Source of the DNA: Microlunatus kandeliicorticis
GTDB taxonomy: Bacteria; Actinomycetota; Actinomycetes; Propionibacteriales; Propionibacteriaceae
Reading direction: 5' to 3'
Length of the DNA stretch: 64,000 nt
Assembly: GCF_014137855.1 (NCBI RefSeq)
Contig: NZ_JACGWT010000003.1
Coordinates: 496,001 to 560,000, forward strand
Position 1 is the stretch's first letter. Every line of letters starts with the position of its first letter. The notes under the pieces were generated by a model. The model was not told the origin of the DNA and ran no database searches. It saw only the letters and a program-made list of their open reading frames with translations. Of the stretch, positions 34,705-43,457 are shown one piece after another. The translations under genes were made by a program, and so were the position numbers.

Positions 34705-35529
34705 CCAGCGCTCGACCAGGTCGACCAGGTCGGCCACCGAGTCGACGATCTGGCTGGGGCGGTAGGGGAACCGGCTGATCCGCTCCACCGAGGTCGACCC
34801 GGTCAGCACCAGGAACGTCCGCAGCCCCGCTTCGATCCCGGCGATCACGTCGGTGTCCATCCGGTCCCCCACCATCACCGTGGTCTCGGAGTGCGCGTGG
34901 ATCCGGTTGAGCGCCGATCGCATCATCAGCGGGTTCGGCTTGCCGACGTAGTAGGGCTCGAGCCCGGTGGCCCGGGTGATCAGCGCGGCCACCGACCCGG
35001 TGGCCGGCAGCGACCCCTCGGCCGACGGGCCGGTCGCGTCGGGGTTGGTGGCGATGAACCGCGAACCGCGCTCGAGGTAGCGGATCGCCTTGGTGATGGC
35101 CTCGAAGGAGTAGGTGCGGGTCTCGCCGAGCACCACGTAGTCGGGGTCGGTCTCGGTCATCACGAACCCCGCCTCGTGCAGCGCGGTGGTCAGTCCGGTC
35201 TCGCCGATCACGTACACCGAGGCGCCGGGGCTCTGCTCGGCCAGGAACTGCGCGGTGGCCAGCGCGGACGTCCAGATGCAGTCCTCCGGGACGTCGATCC
35301 CGCTGGCCAGCAGCCGGGCGCGCAGGTCGCGCGCGGTGAAGATCGAGTTGTTGGTCAGCACCAGGAACCGGAGCCCCGAGCGCTGCAGAGCGGCGATGAA
35401 CTCGGCCGCCCCGGGGATGGCGCGCTGCTCGTGGACCAGCACCCCGTCCATGTCGGTGAGCCAGCAGGCGACGGGCCGGTGCTCGCTGCTGATCGGCTCG
35501 TCGTCCTGGTTCGCACCCGTGTCGCTCAC
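34693..35529 (-). CDS. HAD-IIA family hydrolase (NagD-like phosphatase)
   Basis: A 278-residue phosphatase. Motif I is 'WLTDMDGVLV' (about 22-31), motif II 'FLVLTNNS' (about 54-61), motif III Lys in 'YYVGKPNPLMM' (about 191-201) and motif IV 'TVMVGDRMDTDVIAGIEAG' (about 215-233). The cap domain between motifs II and III is the type IIA cap of NagD/pNPPase. It should remove phosphate from a small molecule. The GTG at 35529 is used because it is closest to the family N-terminus and leaves a normal length. The C-terminal residues come from a REP palindrome. Confidence 0.9.
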   Translation of the reverse strand: MSDTGANQDDEPISSEHRPVACWLTDMDGVLVHEQRAIPGAAEFIAALQRSGLRFLVLTNNSIFTARDLRARLLASGIDVPEDCIWTSALATAQFLAEQSPGASVYVIGETGLTTALHEAGFVMTETDPDYVVLGETRTYSFEAITKAIRYLERGSRFIATNPDATGPSAEGSLPATGSVAALITRATGLEPYYVGKPNPLMMRSALNRIHAHSETTVMVGDRMDTDVIAGIEAGLRTFLVLTGSTSVERISRFPYRPSQIVDSVADLVDLVERWAPS

Positions 35530-35587
35530 ACCGGCACGGTAGCGACCCGCGCCGACCGGGTGGTCCCCGCCGGGGCACACTGACCCG

Positions 35588-36964
35588 GTGAGCGCCACCG
35601 TCGTCGACGACCTGCGCCGGGTGCTCCCGGCCGAGGTGCTGGTCACCGACCCCGACGTGATCGCCGGCTACAGCCACGACGACGCCGAGTGGGCACCCTG
35701 GCAGCCGGCGGCCGCGGTGGTGCGGCCGCGCGACGCCGCGCAGGTGCAGGCGGTGGTCCGGGCGTGCCTGGCCACCGGGACGCCGGTGGTCCCGCGCGGG
35801 GCGGGCACCGGGCTGTCCGGTGCCGCGAACGCGACCGCAGGCAGCGTGGTCGTCGCCTTCGACGCGATGGACGCCATCCTCCGGATCGACCCGGCCGAGC
35901 GGCTCGCCGTCGTCCAGCCCGGCGTGGTCAACGACCGGCTGCGGGCCGCGTGCGCCGAGCAGGGCCTCTGGTATCCCCCGGACCCGGCGAGCTCGCCCTG
36001 GTCGACGATCGGCGGCAACGTGGCCACCAACGCCGGCGGCGTCTGCTGCGTGAAGTACGGCGTCACCCGCGACTACGTGCTCGCCCTCGAGCTGGTCAAC
36101 GGTCTCGGCGAGCTGGTCCGGGTGGGCCGGACCACCGCGAAGGGGGTCGCCGGCTACGACCTGTGCTCGCTGCTGGTGGGCGCCGAGGGCACCCTCGGCG
36201 TGGTCACCGAGGTCACCGTCCGGCTCCGGCCGGCGCGGGCGCCCGAGCACACCGTGGTCGGCTACTTCGACTCGGTGACCGCGGCCGGGGCTGCGGTGGC
36301 CGAGGTCGGCCGGGCCGGTGTCACCCCGTCCGCGCTCGAGCTGGTCGACCGCCGCTGCCTGGAGGCCGTCGACGCCTGGAAGAACATGGGTCTGACCGCC
36401 GAGGCCGAGGTGCTGCTGCTGGGCCGGGTGGACGCCCCGGGCGCCGCGGGCGAGGCCGAGGCGGACGCACTGGTCGGCTGCTTCGAGCGCGGCGGCGCGA
36501 GCTGGGCGGCACGGTCGGCCGACGCCGAGGAGGCGGACGCCCTGTTCGCGGCCCGACGGTTGGCCTACCCGGCGCTCGAACGCCTCGGCCCGGTGCTCAC
36601 CGAGGACGTCTGCGTCCCGGTGGGCGCGGTGCCCGAGATGCTGACCCGGATCACCGCGATCGCGGCCCGGCACCACACCGTGGTGGCCAACATCGCCCAC
36701 GCCGGTGACGGCAACCTGCACCCGTTGTTGATCACGCCCGCCGGTGACGAGGCCGCCCGGAACCGGGCGCAGGCGGCGTTCGCCGAGATCATCGACGGCT
36801 GTCTCGAGCTCGGCGGCACGGTGAGCGGCGAGCACGGCGTCGGCCTGCTCAAGCTGCCCGGGCTGGCGCGCGAGCAGAGCCCCGCGGTGCAGGCGATGCA
36901 GCGGGCGGTCAAGCAGGCGCTGGATCCGCACGGGATCCTCAACCCGGGGAAGGCGATCGTGTGA
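35588..36964 (+). CDS. FAD-linked oxidase, GlcD/D-lactate dehydrogenase type
   Basis: A 458-residue flavoprotein. The FAD-binding_4 domain (about 40-180) contains 'VVPRGAGTGLSGAANATAGS' (about 67-86) and 'STIGGNVATNAGGVCCVKYG' (about 139-158). The C-terminal FAD-oxidase_C domain has 'NIAHAGDGNLHPLL' (about 370-383), 'GTVSGEHGVGLLK' (about 410-422) and 'DPHGILNPGK'. It should oxidise a 2-hydroxyacid such as glycolate or D-lactate. Without glcE/glcF it may work as a single-subunit dehydrogenase. It ends in a GTGA overlap with a carboxylesterase gene, implying co-translation. Confidence 0.92.
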   Translation: MSATVVDDLRRVLPAEVLVTDPDVIAGYSHDDAEWAPWQPAAAVVRPRDAAQVQAVVRACLATGTPVVPRGAGTGLSGAANATAGSVVVAFDAMDAILRIDPAERLAVVQPGVVNDRLRAACAEQGLWYPPDPASSPWSTIGGNVATNAGGVCCVKYGVTRDYVLALELVNGLGELVRVGRTTAKGVAGYDLCSLLVGAEGTLGVVTEVTVRLRPARAPEHTVVGYFDSVTAAGAAVAEVGRAGVTPSALELVDRRCLEAVDAWKNMGLTAEAEVLLLGRVDAPGAAGEAEADALVGCFERGGASWAARSADAEEADALFAARRLAYPALERLGPVLTEDVCVPVGAVPEMLTRITAIAARHHTVVANIAHAGDGNLHPLLITPAGDEAARNRAQAAFAEIIDGCLELGGTVSGEHGVGLLKLPGLAREQSPAVQAMQRAVKQALDPHGILNPGKAIV

Positions 36965-38484
36965 GCGGACGGCAGACGGCGGCGGGCGACCCGACGGTCG
37001 AGCTCGACGAGGGGGTGCTGACCGGACGCCGGATCGAGACCCCGGACGGCGACGAGCCGCTTGCGTTCTTCGGCGGCATCCCGTACGCGGCCCCGCCGGT
37101 GGGCGCCCTGCGGTTCGCGCACCCGGCGCCGCCGACCTGGTCGGGTCCGCGGGACGCCCGGGCGTTCGGACCGAGCGCGCCGCAGTTCCGGGTGGACGGG
37201 GCGCCGTTCGACCTGCGGTGCATCGGCGCGCCCGCCGAACCGGTCGGCGAGGACTACCTCGCCCTCAACGTCTGGACCCCGTTCGCGGCGCTCGACGGCG
37301 GTGAGCCCCGGCCGGTGATCGTCTACGTCCACGGCGGGGCGTTCACCGGCGGGTCCGGCTCGGCGCCCGCCTACGACGCGCAGGCCTTCGCCCGGTCCGG
37401 GCTGGTCGCCGTCACGATCAACTACCGGCTCGGGGTGCCCGGGTTCGCCCACCTGCCCGGGGCACCGGACAACCGCGGGTTGCTCGACCAGCTGGCGGCG
37501 CTGCGCTGGGTGCGCGAGCACGCCGCCGCGTTCGGCGGCGACCCGGAGCGGGTGACGATCTTCGGTGAGTCGGCCGGGTCGATCAGCGTCTGCGCCCTCG
37601 CCGCGGCCGCCCCGCCGGGACTGTTCGGCCGGGTGATCAGCCAGAGCGGCGGCAGCCACGGGCTGAGCGTCGAGCAGGCCGCCGTCGCGTCGCGACTGGT
37701 GGCCGAGCGGCTCGGCGCGGAGCCGACCGTGACCGGGTTCGCCGCGGTGTCCGACGACGTGCTGGCCGCGACGCTGACCCAGTGCGTGCTGGCCGGGATC
37801 GACCTCGCGGTCGGTGGCGCGACCGACCCGACCATGCGGTTGTCGCCCTTCGGTCCGGTGATCGACGACGAGCTGCTGACCGACACCCCGGCGGCGATGA
37901 TCACAGCCGGGTCCGGCCCCGACGTCGACCTGCTGGTGGGCAGCAACACCGAGGAGCTCAACCTCTACACGGTGCTGCTCGGCGCCGGCGTGCCCGACGA
38001 CGCCGCGCTCCGCGCGGTGGTGGCCCGGCTGCACCCGGAGCCCGACGCGCTGATCGCCGGCTACCGCGAGGCCGGTCGGGCGAGCACGCCGAACGAGCTG
38101 TTCGCCGCCATCGGCACCGACCGGGTCTTCGCCGTCCCGACTCTGCGGATGGCCGAGGCCCAGCTGGCCCGCGCCGGCCGGGTCTGGTGGTACGAGTTCG
38201 GCTGGCGCTCACCCGCCCGCGGCGGCGCGCTCGGGGCCTGCCACGGCATCGAGCTGCCGTTCGTCTTCGACGGCGTCGGCCGGGTCGACTACGGCGACCT
38301 CGGCGTCCGCGACGACACACCGACCCGCGCGCTGGCCGCCGACGTCCATGCCCGCTGGGTCGGGTTCGCCCGGGACGGCGACCCCGGCTGGCCCGCCTCC
38401 ACCGACCTCGCCGGCCCGCAGCCGCTCGGGGTCGACGCCGTGGCCGACCACCCCGAACGCGACCTCTGGACCGGCGTCATCTGA
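36961..38484 (+). CDS. Carboxylesterase type B
   Basis: A 507-residue alpha/beta hydrolase of the type B carboxylesterase family. 'FFGGIPYAAPPVGALRFAHP' (about 36-55) and 'VIVYVHGGAFTGGSGSAPAY' (about 120-139, oxyanion hole) precede the nucleophile FGESAGSI (about 201-208). The acid is likely in SNTEEL (about 328) and the histidine in 'GACHGIELPFVF' (about 426-437). All family landmarks are present. It overlaps the GlcD-like gene by 4 nt, and may hydrolyse an ester whose hydroxyacid product feeds the oxidase; that link is inferred from position only. Confidence 0.93.
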   Translation: MSGRQTAAGDPTVELDEGVLTGRRIETPDGDEPLAFFGGIPYAAPPVGALRFAHPAPPTWSGPRDARAFGPSAPQFRVDGAPFDLRCIGAPAEPVGEDYLALNVWTPFAALDGGEPRPVIVYVHGGAFTGGSGSAPAYDAQAFARSGLVAVTINYRLGVPGFAHLPGAPDNRGLLDQLAALRWVREHAAAFGGDPERVTIFGESAGSISVCALAAAAPPGLFGRVISQSGGSHGLSVEQAAVASRLVAERLGAEPTVTGFAAVSDDVLAATLTQCVLAGIDLAVGGATDPTMRLSPFGPVIDDELLTDTPAAMITAGSGPDVDLLVGSNTEELNLYTVLLGAGVPDDAALRAVVARLHPEPDALIAGYREAGRASTPNELFAAIGTDRVFAVPTLRMAEAQLARAGRVWWYEFGWRSPARGGALGACHGIELPFVFDGVGRVDYGDLGVRDDTPTRALAADVHARWVGFARDGDPGWPASTDLAGPQPLGVDAVADHPERDLWTGVI

Positions 38485-38517
38485 CCGCTGGGTCCGCGCC
38501 CTGAGTCAAGCCCCGTG

Positions 38518-38836
38518 CCCTGAGCCTGTCGAAGGGCCTCCGGCGCGAAGGAGCGCGCTTCGACAAGCTCAGCGCACGTGCTCCCACGCGCCCTGACCCC
38601 CTCCCGCGCCCTGAGCCTGTCGAAGGGCCTCTGGTGCGAAGGAGGAGCGCTTCGACAAGCTCAGCGCACGTGCTCCCACGGTGCGCTGAGCCAACCCTCC
38701 CGTGCCCTGAGTTTGTCGAAGGGCCTCTGGTGCGAAGGAACGCGCTTCGACAAGCTCAGCGCACGTGCTCCCCCCGCGCTCTGAGCCCATCCGTTCCCTG
38801 AGCCTGTCGAAGGGGACCCCGACCAGCTCAGCGCAC
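38518..38836. repeat. REP array, alternating type A and B (inverted pairs)
   Basis: Four type-A palindromes (CCCTGAGCCTGTCGAAGGG at about 38518, 38609, 38705, 38796) alternate with type-B palindromes in reverse orientation (GCGCTTCGACAAGCTCAGCGC class), joined by conserved 'CCTCTGGTGCGAAGGA' spacers and 'ACGTGCTCCCAC' tails. Unit spacing is 91, 96 and 91 bp. The array fills the gap between the esterase and GH92 stop codons, which converge on it. Confidence 0.85.
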
Positions 38837-38855
38837 AGGACCTTCGGCACGAGCC

Positions 38856-41800
38856 TCAGCGGGTGAGCAGCTCCAGCTGCGCGAGCGCACCGCCCCGCAG
38901 CGCGGTGAACCGGAACCGCTCGGCGGCGACCGGCGGGTCGAGCAGGAACGGCCGGGTCTGCCGGTCCCAGACGAACGCCTCCTCGGTCCGCTCGTCGACC
39001 GTGCGCCAGTCGTCGCCGTCGGAGGCCTCGAGCCGCCACCCGGTCACCGCGGTGTCGGTCGAGGCCGTCACGGTGTAGATCTCGACCGGCGCGCCCGCAT
39101 CACCCGGCAGCACGACCGACCAGCCCGAATCGACCGCCACCGGCACGTCGCTCCGGTCGGCGACCAGGGCCGCCGTCTCGCCGGGCAGCGTCGCGCCCCG
39201 GGTCAGGTCGCGCCAGGGGCGCGGTCGCTCACCGGCCGGGGTCAGCGACGGCGGCACGGCGTCGGCTCCGGTGCCCCACGCCCCGGGCTCGGTGCCGAGG
39301 TCGACCTCGATCCGGGCGCCCCGCCGGAGCCGGGCGATGTCGATCGAGGTCTGGGCCCAGCTCTCGCCGTCCACCCGCACCGCGTGGACGTAGCAGGCCG
39401 CCGGGTCGTCGCGGTGCGCCTCGATCACCAGCTCCGCGCCGTCCTCGAGGGTGATCACGGTGCGGTCGAACCGCGGCGCGGTGATCACGTAGCGCCCCGA
39501 CCCCGGGACCAACGGATAGAGACCCAGGGCGGCGAAGACCCACCAGGCCGACATCTCGCCGTTGTCCTCGTCGCCCGGGTAGCCCTGCCCGAGCTCGGAA
39601 CCGAGGAACAACCGGTCGACGCACTCGCGCAGCACCCGCTGCGCCTTGGCCGGCGCCTGCGCGTACAGGTACATGAACGGGATGTGGTGCGCCGGCTGGT
39701 TGGAGAGCCCGAGCATCCCCATCCGTACGTTGCGGGCCTCGGTCATCTCGTGGATGGCGTGCCCGTAACTGCCCTTGAACCGGGGGCTGCCGGTCTCGGG
39801 CTCGGCGAAGAACTCGTCGAGGGCGGTCTCGAGTCCCGCGCGGCCGCCGAACAACGCGGCCAGCCCCTCGCCGTCGTGCGGCACGGTGAACCGCATCCCC
39901 CAGGCGTTGGTCTCGGTGTAGTCGCCGCCCCACTCGCGCGGGTCGAACGCGTCGGCGCTGAACCGGAAGCCGCCGTCGGGACGGACCCCGGCGAAGAACC
40001 GGGTGGCCGGGTCGAAGTGGTTCGCGTAGTGCCGGGCGCGACCGTCGAAGTAGACCGCGCAGGCGGCCAGCTCGGCGGCCCGCGGGTGGTCCGGCTCGCG
40101 CTCGAGCAGCGCCGACGCGAGCCGGCTCACGCCGTAGTCGTTGAGCGCGTTGTCCATCGACCAGGACAGGCCCTCGTCGGTGTCGGTGTCGGTGACCCCG
40201 GTGAACACGCCGACGTCGAGGCCCTTGCGGCCGACGTGCGGGTCGGTGGCCGGCACGGTCGCGTTGCGGAGCGCGGAGTCGAAGGCATCCCACAGGTCGA
40301 AACCGTCGACCCCGGCGGCGAGGACGTCGGCGAAGACGATGTCGGAGCTGGTCCCCACCATGCAGTCGCAGTAGCCGGGGGCCGACCAGCGCGGCGTCCA
40401 CCCGGAGTCGCGGTAGTGCTGGACGAACCCGTCGGCCAGCGCGGCGGTGCGGGTGGGCGCCAGCAGCGCGAGCAGCGGCCAGGCGGTCCGGTAGGTGTCC
40501 CAGAAGCCGTTGTTCACCGCGATCTCGCCGTCCATGATCACCGCGCCGGTGTGCTCGGTGGTGTGCGCGGATCGCAACGGGGACAGGAAACTGGCGTACT
40601 GCGGCCGCGGTGCGTCGGCGCTGCCGGTGTTCTCGGCGGCGTCGTTGGGATAGCTGAAGAGGCGGTAGAGGTTGGAGTAGAGGCTGGTCTGCTGGTCCTC
40701 GGTGGCCCCCTCGACCCGCACCCGGCCGAGCAGTGCGTCCCAGGCCTGCTTCGACCGGTCCGCGACGGTGTCGAAGCCGGCCTCGCCGACCTCGAGCTCG
40801 ACGTTGCGCCGGGCCTGGTCGACGGACACGAACGAGGTGCCGAGGGCGATCGTCACGGTGCCGCTGCTCGGTCGCACCCAGCAGCCCATGCCGGGACGGT
40901 CGGAGCCGGGGAACCGGCCGTGCTCACTGACCGGCCCGTCGGTCCGGGCCCAGACGAACATCCGCAATTGCTCCTCGCCGCGCGCCCACGGCCCGTCGGT
41001 CCAGCCGGTCAGCACCCCGCGGCCCTGCGCGTCGGTGTCCCAGCTCAGCTCGCCGTGGTCGTCGATGCCGTCGGCGATCACCGTGGCCCCGTCGGGCTGC
41101 CGCAGCCGCAGCACCAGGACGTGACTGGTGGTGGTCAGCTCGGCGGTGCTGCCGTCGGTGAACGCCACCCGGTAGAGGTGCGGGTGCGCGGTCTCGTCGG
41201 CGTGCCGGAACGTCCGGGCCCGGGCCCCCCGGTCGAGCGCGGGCTCGGCCCCGCCGGGGGCGAGCTGGACGACGCTGCGGTCGGCCATCCACGGGCTGGC
41301 GATGTGGCTGACCGCGAACCCCTGCAGCGCGGACAGCCCGGGGGCGACGTCGTGCTCGCTCCACGCGTACGGCCAGCGGTTGGTGCCGGCGTCGGTGACC
41401 GGGATCGCGAACGCGGCCCCGTGCGGGACGGTGGTCAGCGGAGCGTTGTTGCCGCGGGAGAAGCGGCCGCTGGCGTGGGTGCCGCGGGTGGTCAGCACCC
41501 ACTCGGCGGGGCTGCGCTCCGGAGCCGGCGCGGCGACCTCGACGGCGAGCCCGTCGATCCAGCCGACCGCCGGGCGGTCGTCGGACGCGGACAGCGCCGG
41601 GTCGAGGACGACCTCGGCGGCGACCACCCGTCGCCCGGCCAGCGCGGTCAGGTCGACCCGCTTGAGCGTCCACTGGTCGGCGCAGACGGTCTTGGACGCG
41701 GTCTGCGCGCCGATCTCGGCGACCACGCCGTGGTGGTCGGCCAGACCGTGCTCGGACAGCCGGCTCCCGTCGTCGAGGACCAGGTCGACGGCGACCGCGG

Positions 41801-42047
41801 TGGCACCCCAGCCGCCGTGCGGGTCGCGGTCGTTCCCGCCGAACTCGGCGTAGACGGCGTACTGCAGGGTGCTCCGCGGCTCGATCGTCACGTCGAGCGC
41901 GGTCAGCGGCTCCCGCAGCGGGGCCCCGTCCGCCTGACCGGCCGGGTCGGACCCGAGCGCGTACCGCCACGGGGTCGCCGTGAACAGCCCCGACCGGGGC
42001 CGTGCGCTGAGCGGGGCCTCCGGCCCGTCGTCGACCGTCACCGACAT
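38856..42047 (-). CDS. GH92 family alpha-mannosidase
   Basis: A 1063-residue protein. Residues about 1-190 are an extra N-terminal beta-rich section (NPCBM-like in appearance), then the GH92 N-terminal domain starts at 'WVLTTRGTHASGRFSRGN'. The catalytic (alpha/alpha)6 domain shows 'FWDTYRTAWPLLALLAPT' (about 513-530), 'SAPGYCDCMVGTSSDIVFAD' (about 552-571), 'IPFMYLYAQAPAKAQ' and 'GYPGDEDNGEMSAWWVFAAL' (about 822-841), whose Glu is the expected acid. GH92 enzymes are calcium-dependent exo-alpha-mannosidases. No signal peptide is seen, so it may be cytosolic. The ATG at 42047 is preferred over a GTG 15 nt upstream. Confidence 0.93.
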   Translation of the reverse strand: MSVTVDDGPEAPLSARPRSGLFTATPWRYALGSDPAGQADGAPLREPLTALDVTIEPRSTLQYAVYAEFGGNDRDPHGGWGATAVAVDLVLDDGSRLSEHGLADHHGVVAEIGAQTASKTVCADQWTLKRVDLTALAGRRVVAAEVVLDPALSASDDRPAVGWIDGLAVEVAAPAPERSPAEWVLTTRGTHASGRFSRGNNAPLTTVPHGAAFAIPVTDAGTNRWPYAWSEHDVAPGLSALQGFAVSHIASPWMADRSVVQLAPGGAEPALDRGARARTFRHADETAHPHLYRVAFTDGSTAELTTTSHVLVLRLRQPDGATVIADGIDDHGELSWDTDAQGRGVLTGWTDGPWARGEEQLRMFVWARTDGPVSEHGRFPGSDRPGMGCWVRPSSGTVTIALGTSFVSVDQARRNVELEVGEAGFDTVADRSKQAWDALLGRVRVEGATEDQQTSLYSNLYRLFSYPNDAAENTGSADAPRPQYASFLSPLRSAHTTEHTGAVIMDGEIAVNNGFWDTYRTAWPLLALLAPTRTAALADGFVQHYRDSGWTPRWSAPGYCDCMVGTSSDIVFADVLAAGVDGFDLWDAFDSALRNATVPATDPHVGRKGLDVGVFTGVTDTDTDEGLSWSMDNALNDYGVSRLASALLEREPDHPRAAELAACAVYFDGRARHYANHFDPATRFFAGVRPDGGFRFSADAFDPREWGGDYTETNAWGMRFTVPHDGEGLAALFGGRAGLETALDEFFAEPETGSPRFKGSYGHAIHEMTEARNVRMGMLGLSNQPAHHIPFMYLYAQAPAKAQRVLRECVDRLFLGSELGQGYPGDEDNGEMSAWWVFAALGLYPLVPGSGRYVITAPRFDRTVITLEDGAELVIEAHRDDPAACYVHAVRVDGESWAQTSIDIARLRRGARIEVDLGTEPGAWGTGADAVPPSLTPAGERPRPWRDLTRGATLPGETAALVADRSDVPVAVDSGWSVVLPGDAGAPVEIYTVTASTDTAVTGWRLEASDGDDWRTVDERTEEAFVWDRQTRPFLLDPPVAAERFRFTALRGGALAQLELLTR

Positions 42048-42105
42048 CGTGTAACCGGGCACGGTCGGCCACGCTAGTCCACCCGCTGGAGGAAGTCCCC
42101 GACGG

Positions 42106-43338
42106 TCAGACCCGGTCGAGCTCCTCGACCACCACCTCGATCGCCCGGGCGACCTCGGCGAAGCGCGTGGTCAGCGGCGAGAGCCCGAGCCGGATGCCGT
42201 CCGGGCGCCGGAAGTCCGGGATCACCCCGCGCGCCCACAGGCGCGGGGTCAGCTCCTCGAAGCCGGTGCGGCTGATCGTCAGGTGGCCACCGCGATGATC
42301 ATGGTCGCGCGGCGAGCCGAGCCGGACGCCGCGAGGCACCAGCAGCTCGTCGATCATGCTCAGGGCGAAGTCGGTCAGCGCCAGCGACTTGGTGCGGACC
42401 GCCTCGATGCCCGCCTCGGCGACGTCACCGATCCCCAGCCGGAGCGGCACCATCGCGAGGATCGGCGGAGTGCCGGTGACGAAGCCGCGGATCCCGGCGG
42501 CCGGCCGGTAGCCCGGGCCCATCACGAAGGGCTCCGCGTGCCCCATCCAGCCCTGCAGCGGCTGCCGGGCGTGATCATGGTGGCGCGCGGCCACGTAGCC
42601 GAAGGCGGGGGCACCCGGACCGCCGTTGAGGTACTTGTAGCCGCAGCCGACCGCGAAGTCGACCTCCCAGGCGTCGAGCATGATCGGGACCGAGCCGACC
42701 GAGTGGCTGCAGTCCCAGAGCACCGGGGCGCCGGCGTCGTGGGCGACAGCGGTGATCGCCGCCGCCTCGGCCAGGTAGCCGGAGCGGTAGGCGACGTGGC
42801 TGGCCAGCACCAGCGCGGTCCGCTCCCCGACCACCTCGGCGACGAGCTCGGGCGTGACCCCGAGCTCCGGGTCGGTCTCGATCCAGCGGAGGACCCGGCC
42901 GGTCTCCGCGGCGATCCCCTCGAGCAGGTAGCGGTCGGTCGGGAAGTTGTGGGCGTCGAGCACGATCTCGTCGCGCTCCGGCCCGCTCAGCGACAGCGCG
43001 GCGCGGGCCAGCTTGTAGATCAGCACCGAGGTCGAGTCGGCGATGATCGTCTGCCCGGCGGCCGCACCGAGCGCCGCAGCGGCCAGCTCGTCACCGACCA
43101 GCAGCGGCCAGTCCATCCACGGCTCGTCACCCTCGCTCCAGCCCCGGATCAGCCGGTCGGCCCAGGGCCCGCGGACGAAGGCGTCGAGCGCAGCCGGCAG
43201 GTCGCGGGGCGGGCGGCCGAGCGAGTTGCCGTCGAGGTAGGCCACCAGGTCGTCGCCAGCGGGGACGAAGCGTCCCGGCCAGTGGCCCAGCGGGTCCGCG
43301 GCGTCGAGATCGGCGGCGGTCGCGGCGAAGTCGGTCAC
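42106..43338 (-). CDS. kynU: Kynureninase
   Basis: A 410-residue PLP enzyme of fold type I. 'LVAYLDGNSLGRPPRDLP' (about 31-48) is the kynureninase signature, 'GWMGHAEPFVMGPGYRPAAG' (about 262-281) lines the substrate site, and the PLP lysine is in 'FAVGCGYKYLNGGPGAP' (about residue 233). It cleaves kynurenine to anthranilate and alanine. No kynA or other tryptophan-pathway gene is adjacent, which is unusual; the rest of the pathway must lie elsewhere. It converges on the GH92 gene and is divergent from the next gene. Confidence 0.95.
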   Translation of the reverse strand: MTDFAATAADLDAADPLGHWPGRFVPAGDDLVAYLDGNSLGRPPRDLPAALDAFVRGPWADRLIRGWSEGDEPWMDWPLLVGDELAAAALGAAAGQTIIADSTSVLIYKLARAALSLSGPERDEIVLDAHNFPTDRYLLEGIAAETGRVLRWIETDPELGVTPELVAEVVGERTALVLASHVAYRSGYLAEAAAITAVAHDAGAPVLWDCSHSVGSVPIMLDAWEVDFAVGCGYKYLNGGPGAPAFGYVAARHHDHARQPLQGWMGHAEPFVMGPGYRPAAGIRGFVTGTPPILAMVPLRLGIGDVAEAGIEAVRTKSLALTDFALSMIDELLVPRGVRLGSPRDHDHRGGHLTISRTGFEELTPRLWARGVIPDFRRPDGIRLGLSPLTTRFAEVARAIEVVVEELDRV

Positions 43339-43457
43339 CGCTGCAGGGTAGGCAGTCGCGCTCCTCGGCGGGTGAGCGCGGGTGAGCGCGGGTGTGGGGG
43401 CGGGTGGGGCGTCAGGGGTGACCTCGGGACGCGGAGCGGGCCTGCCAGACTGCGGCG

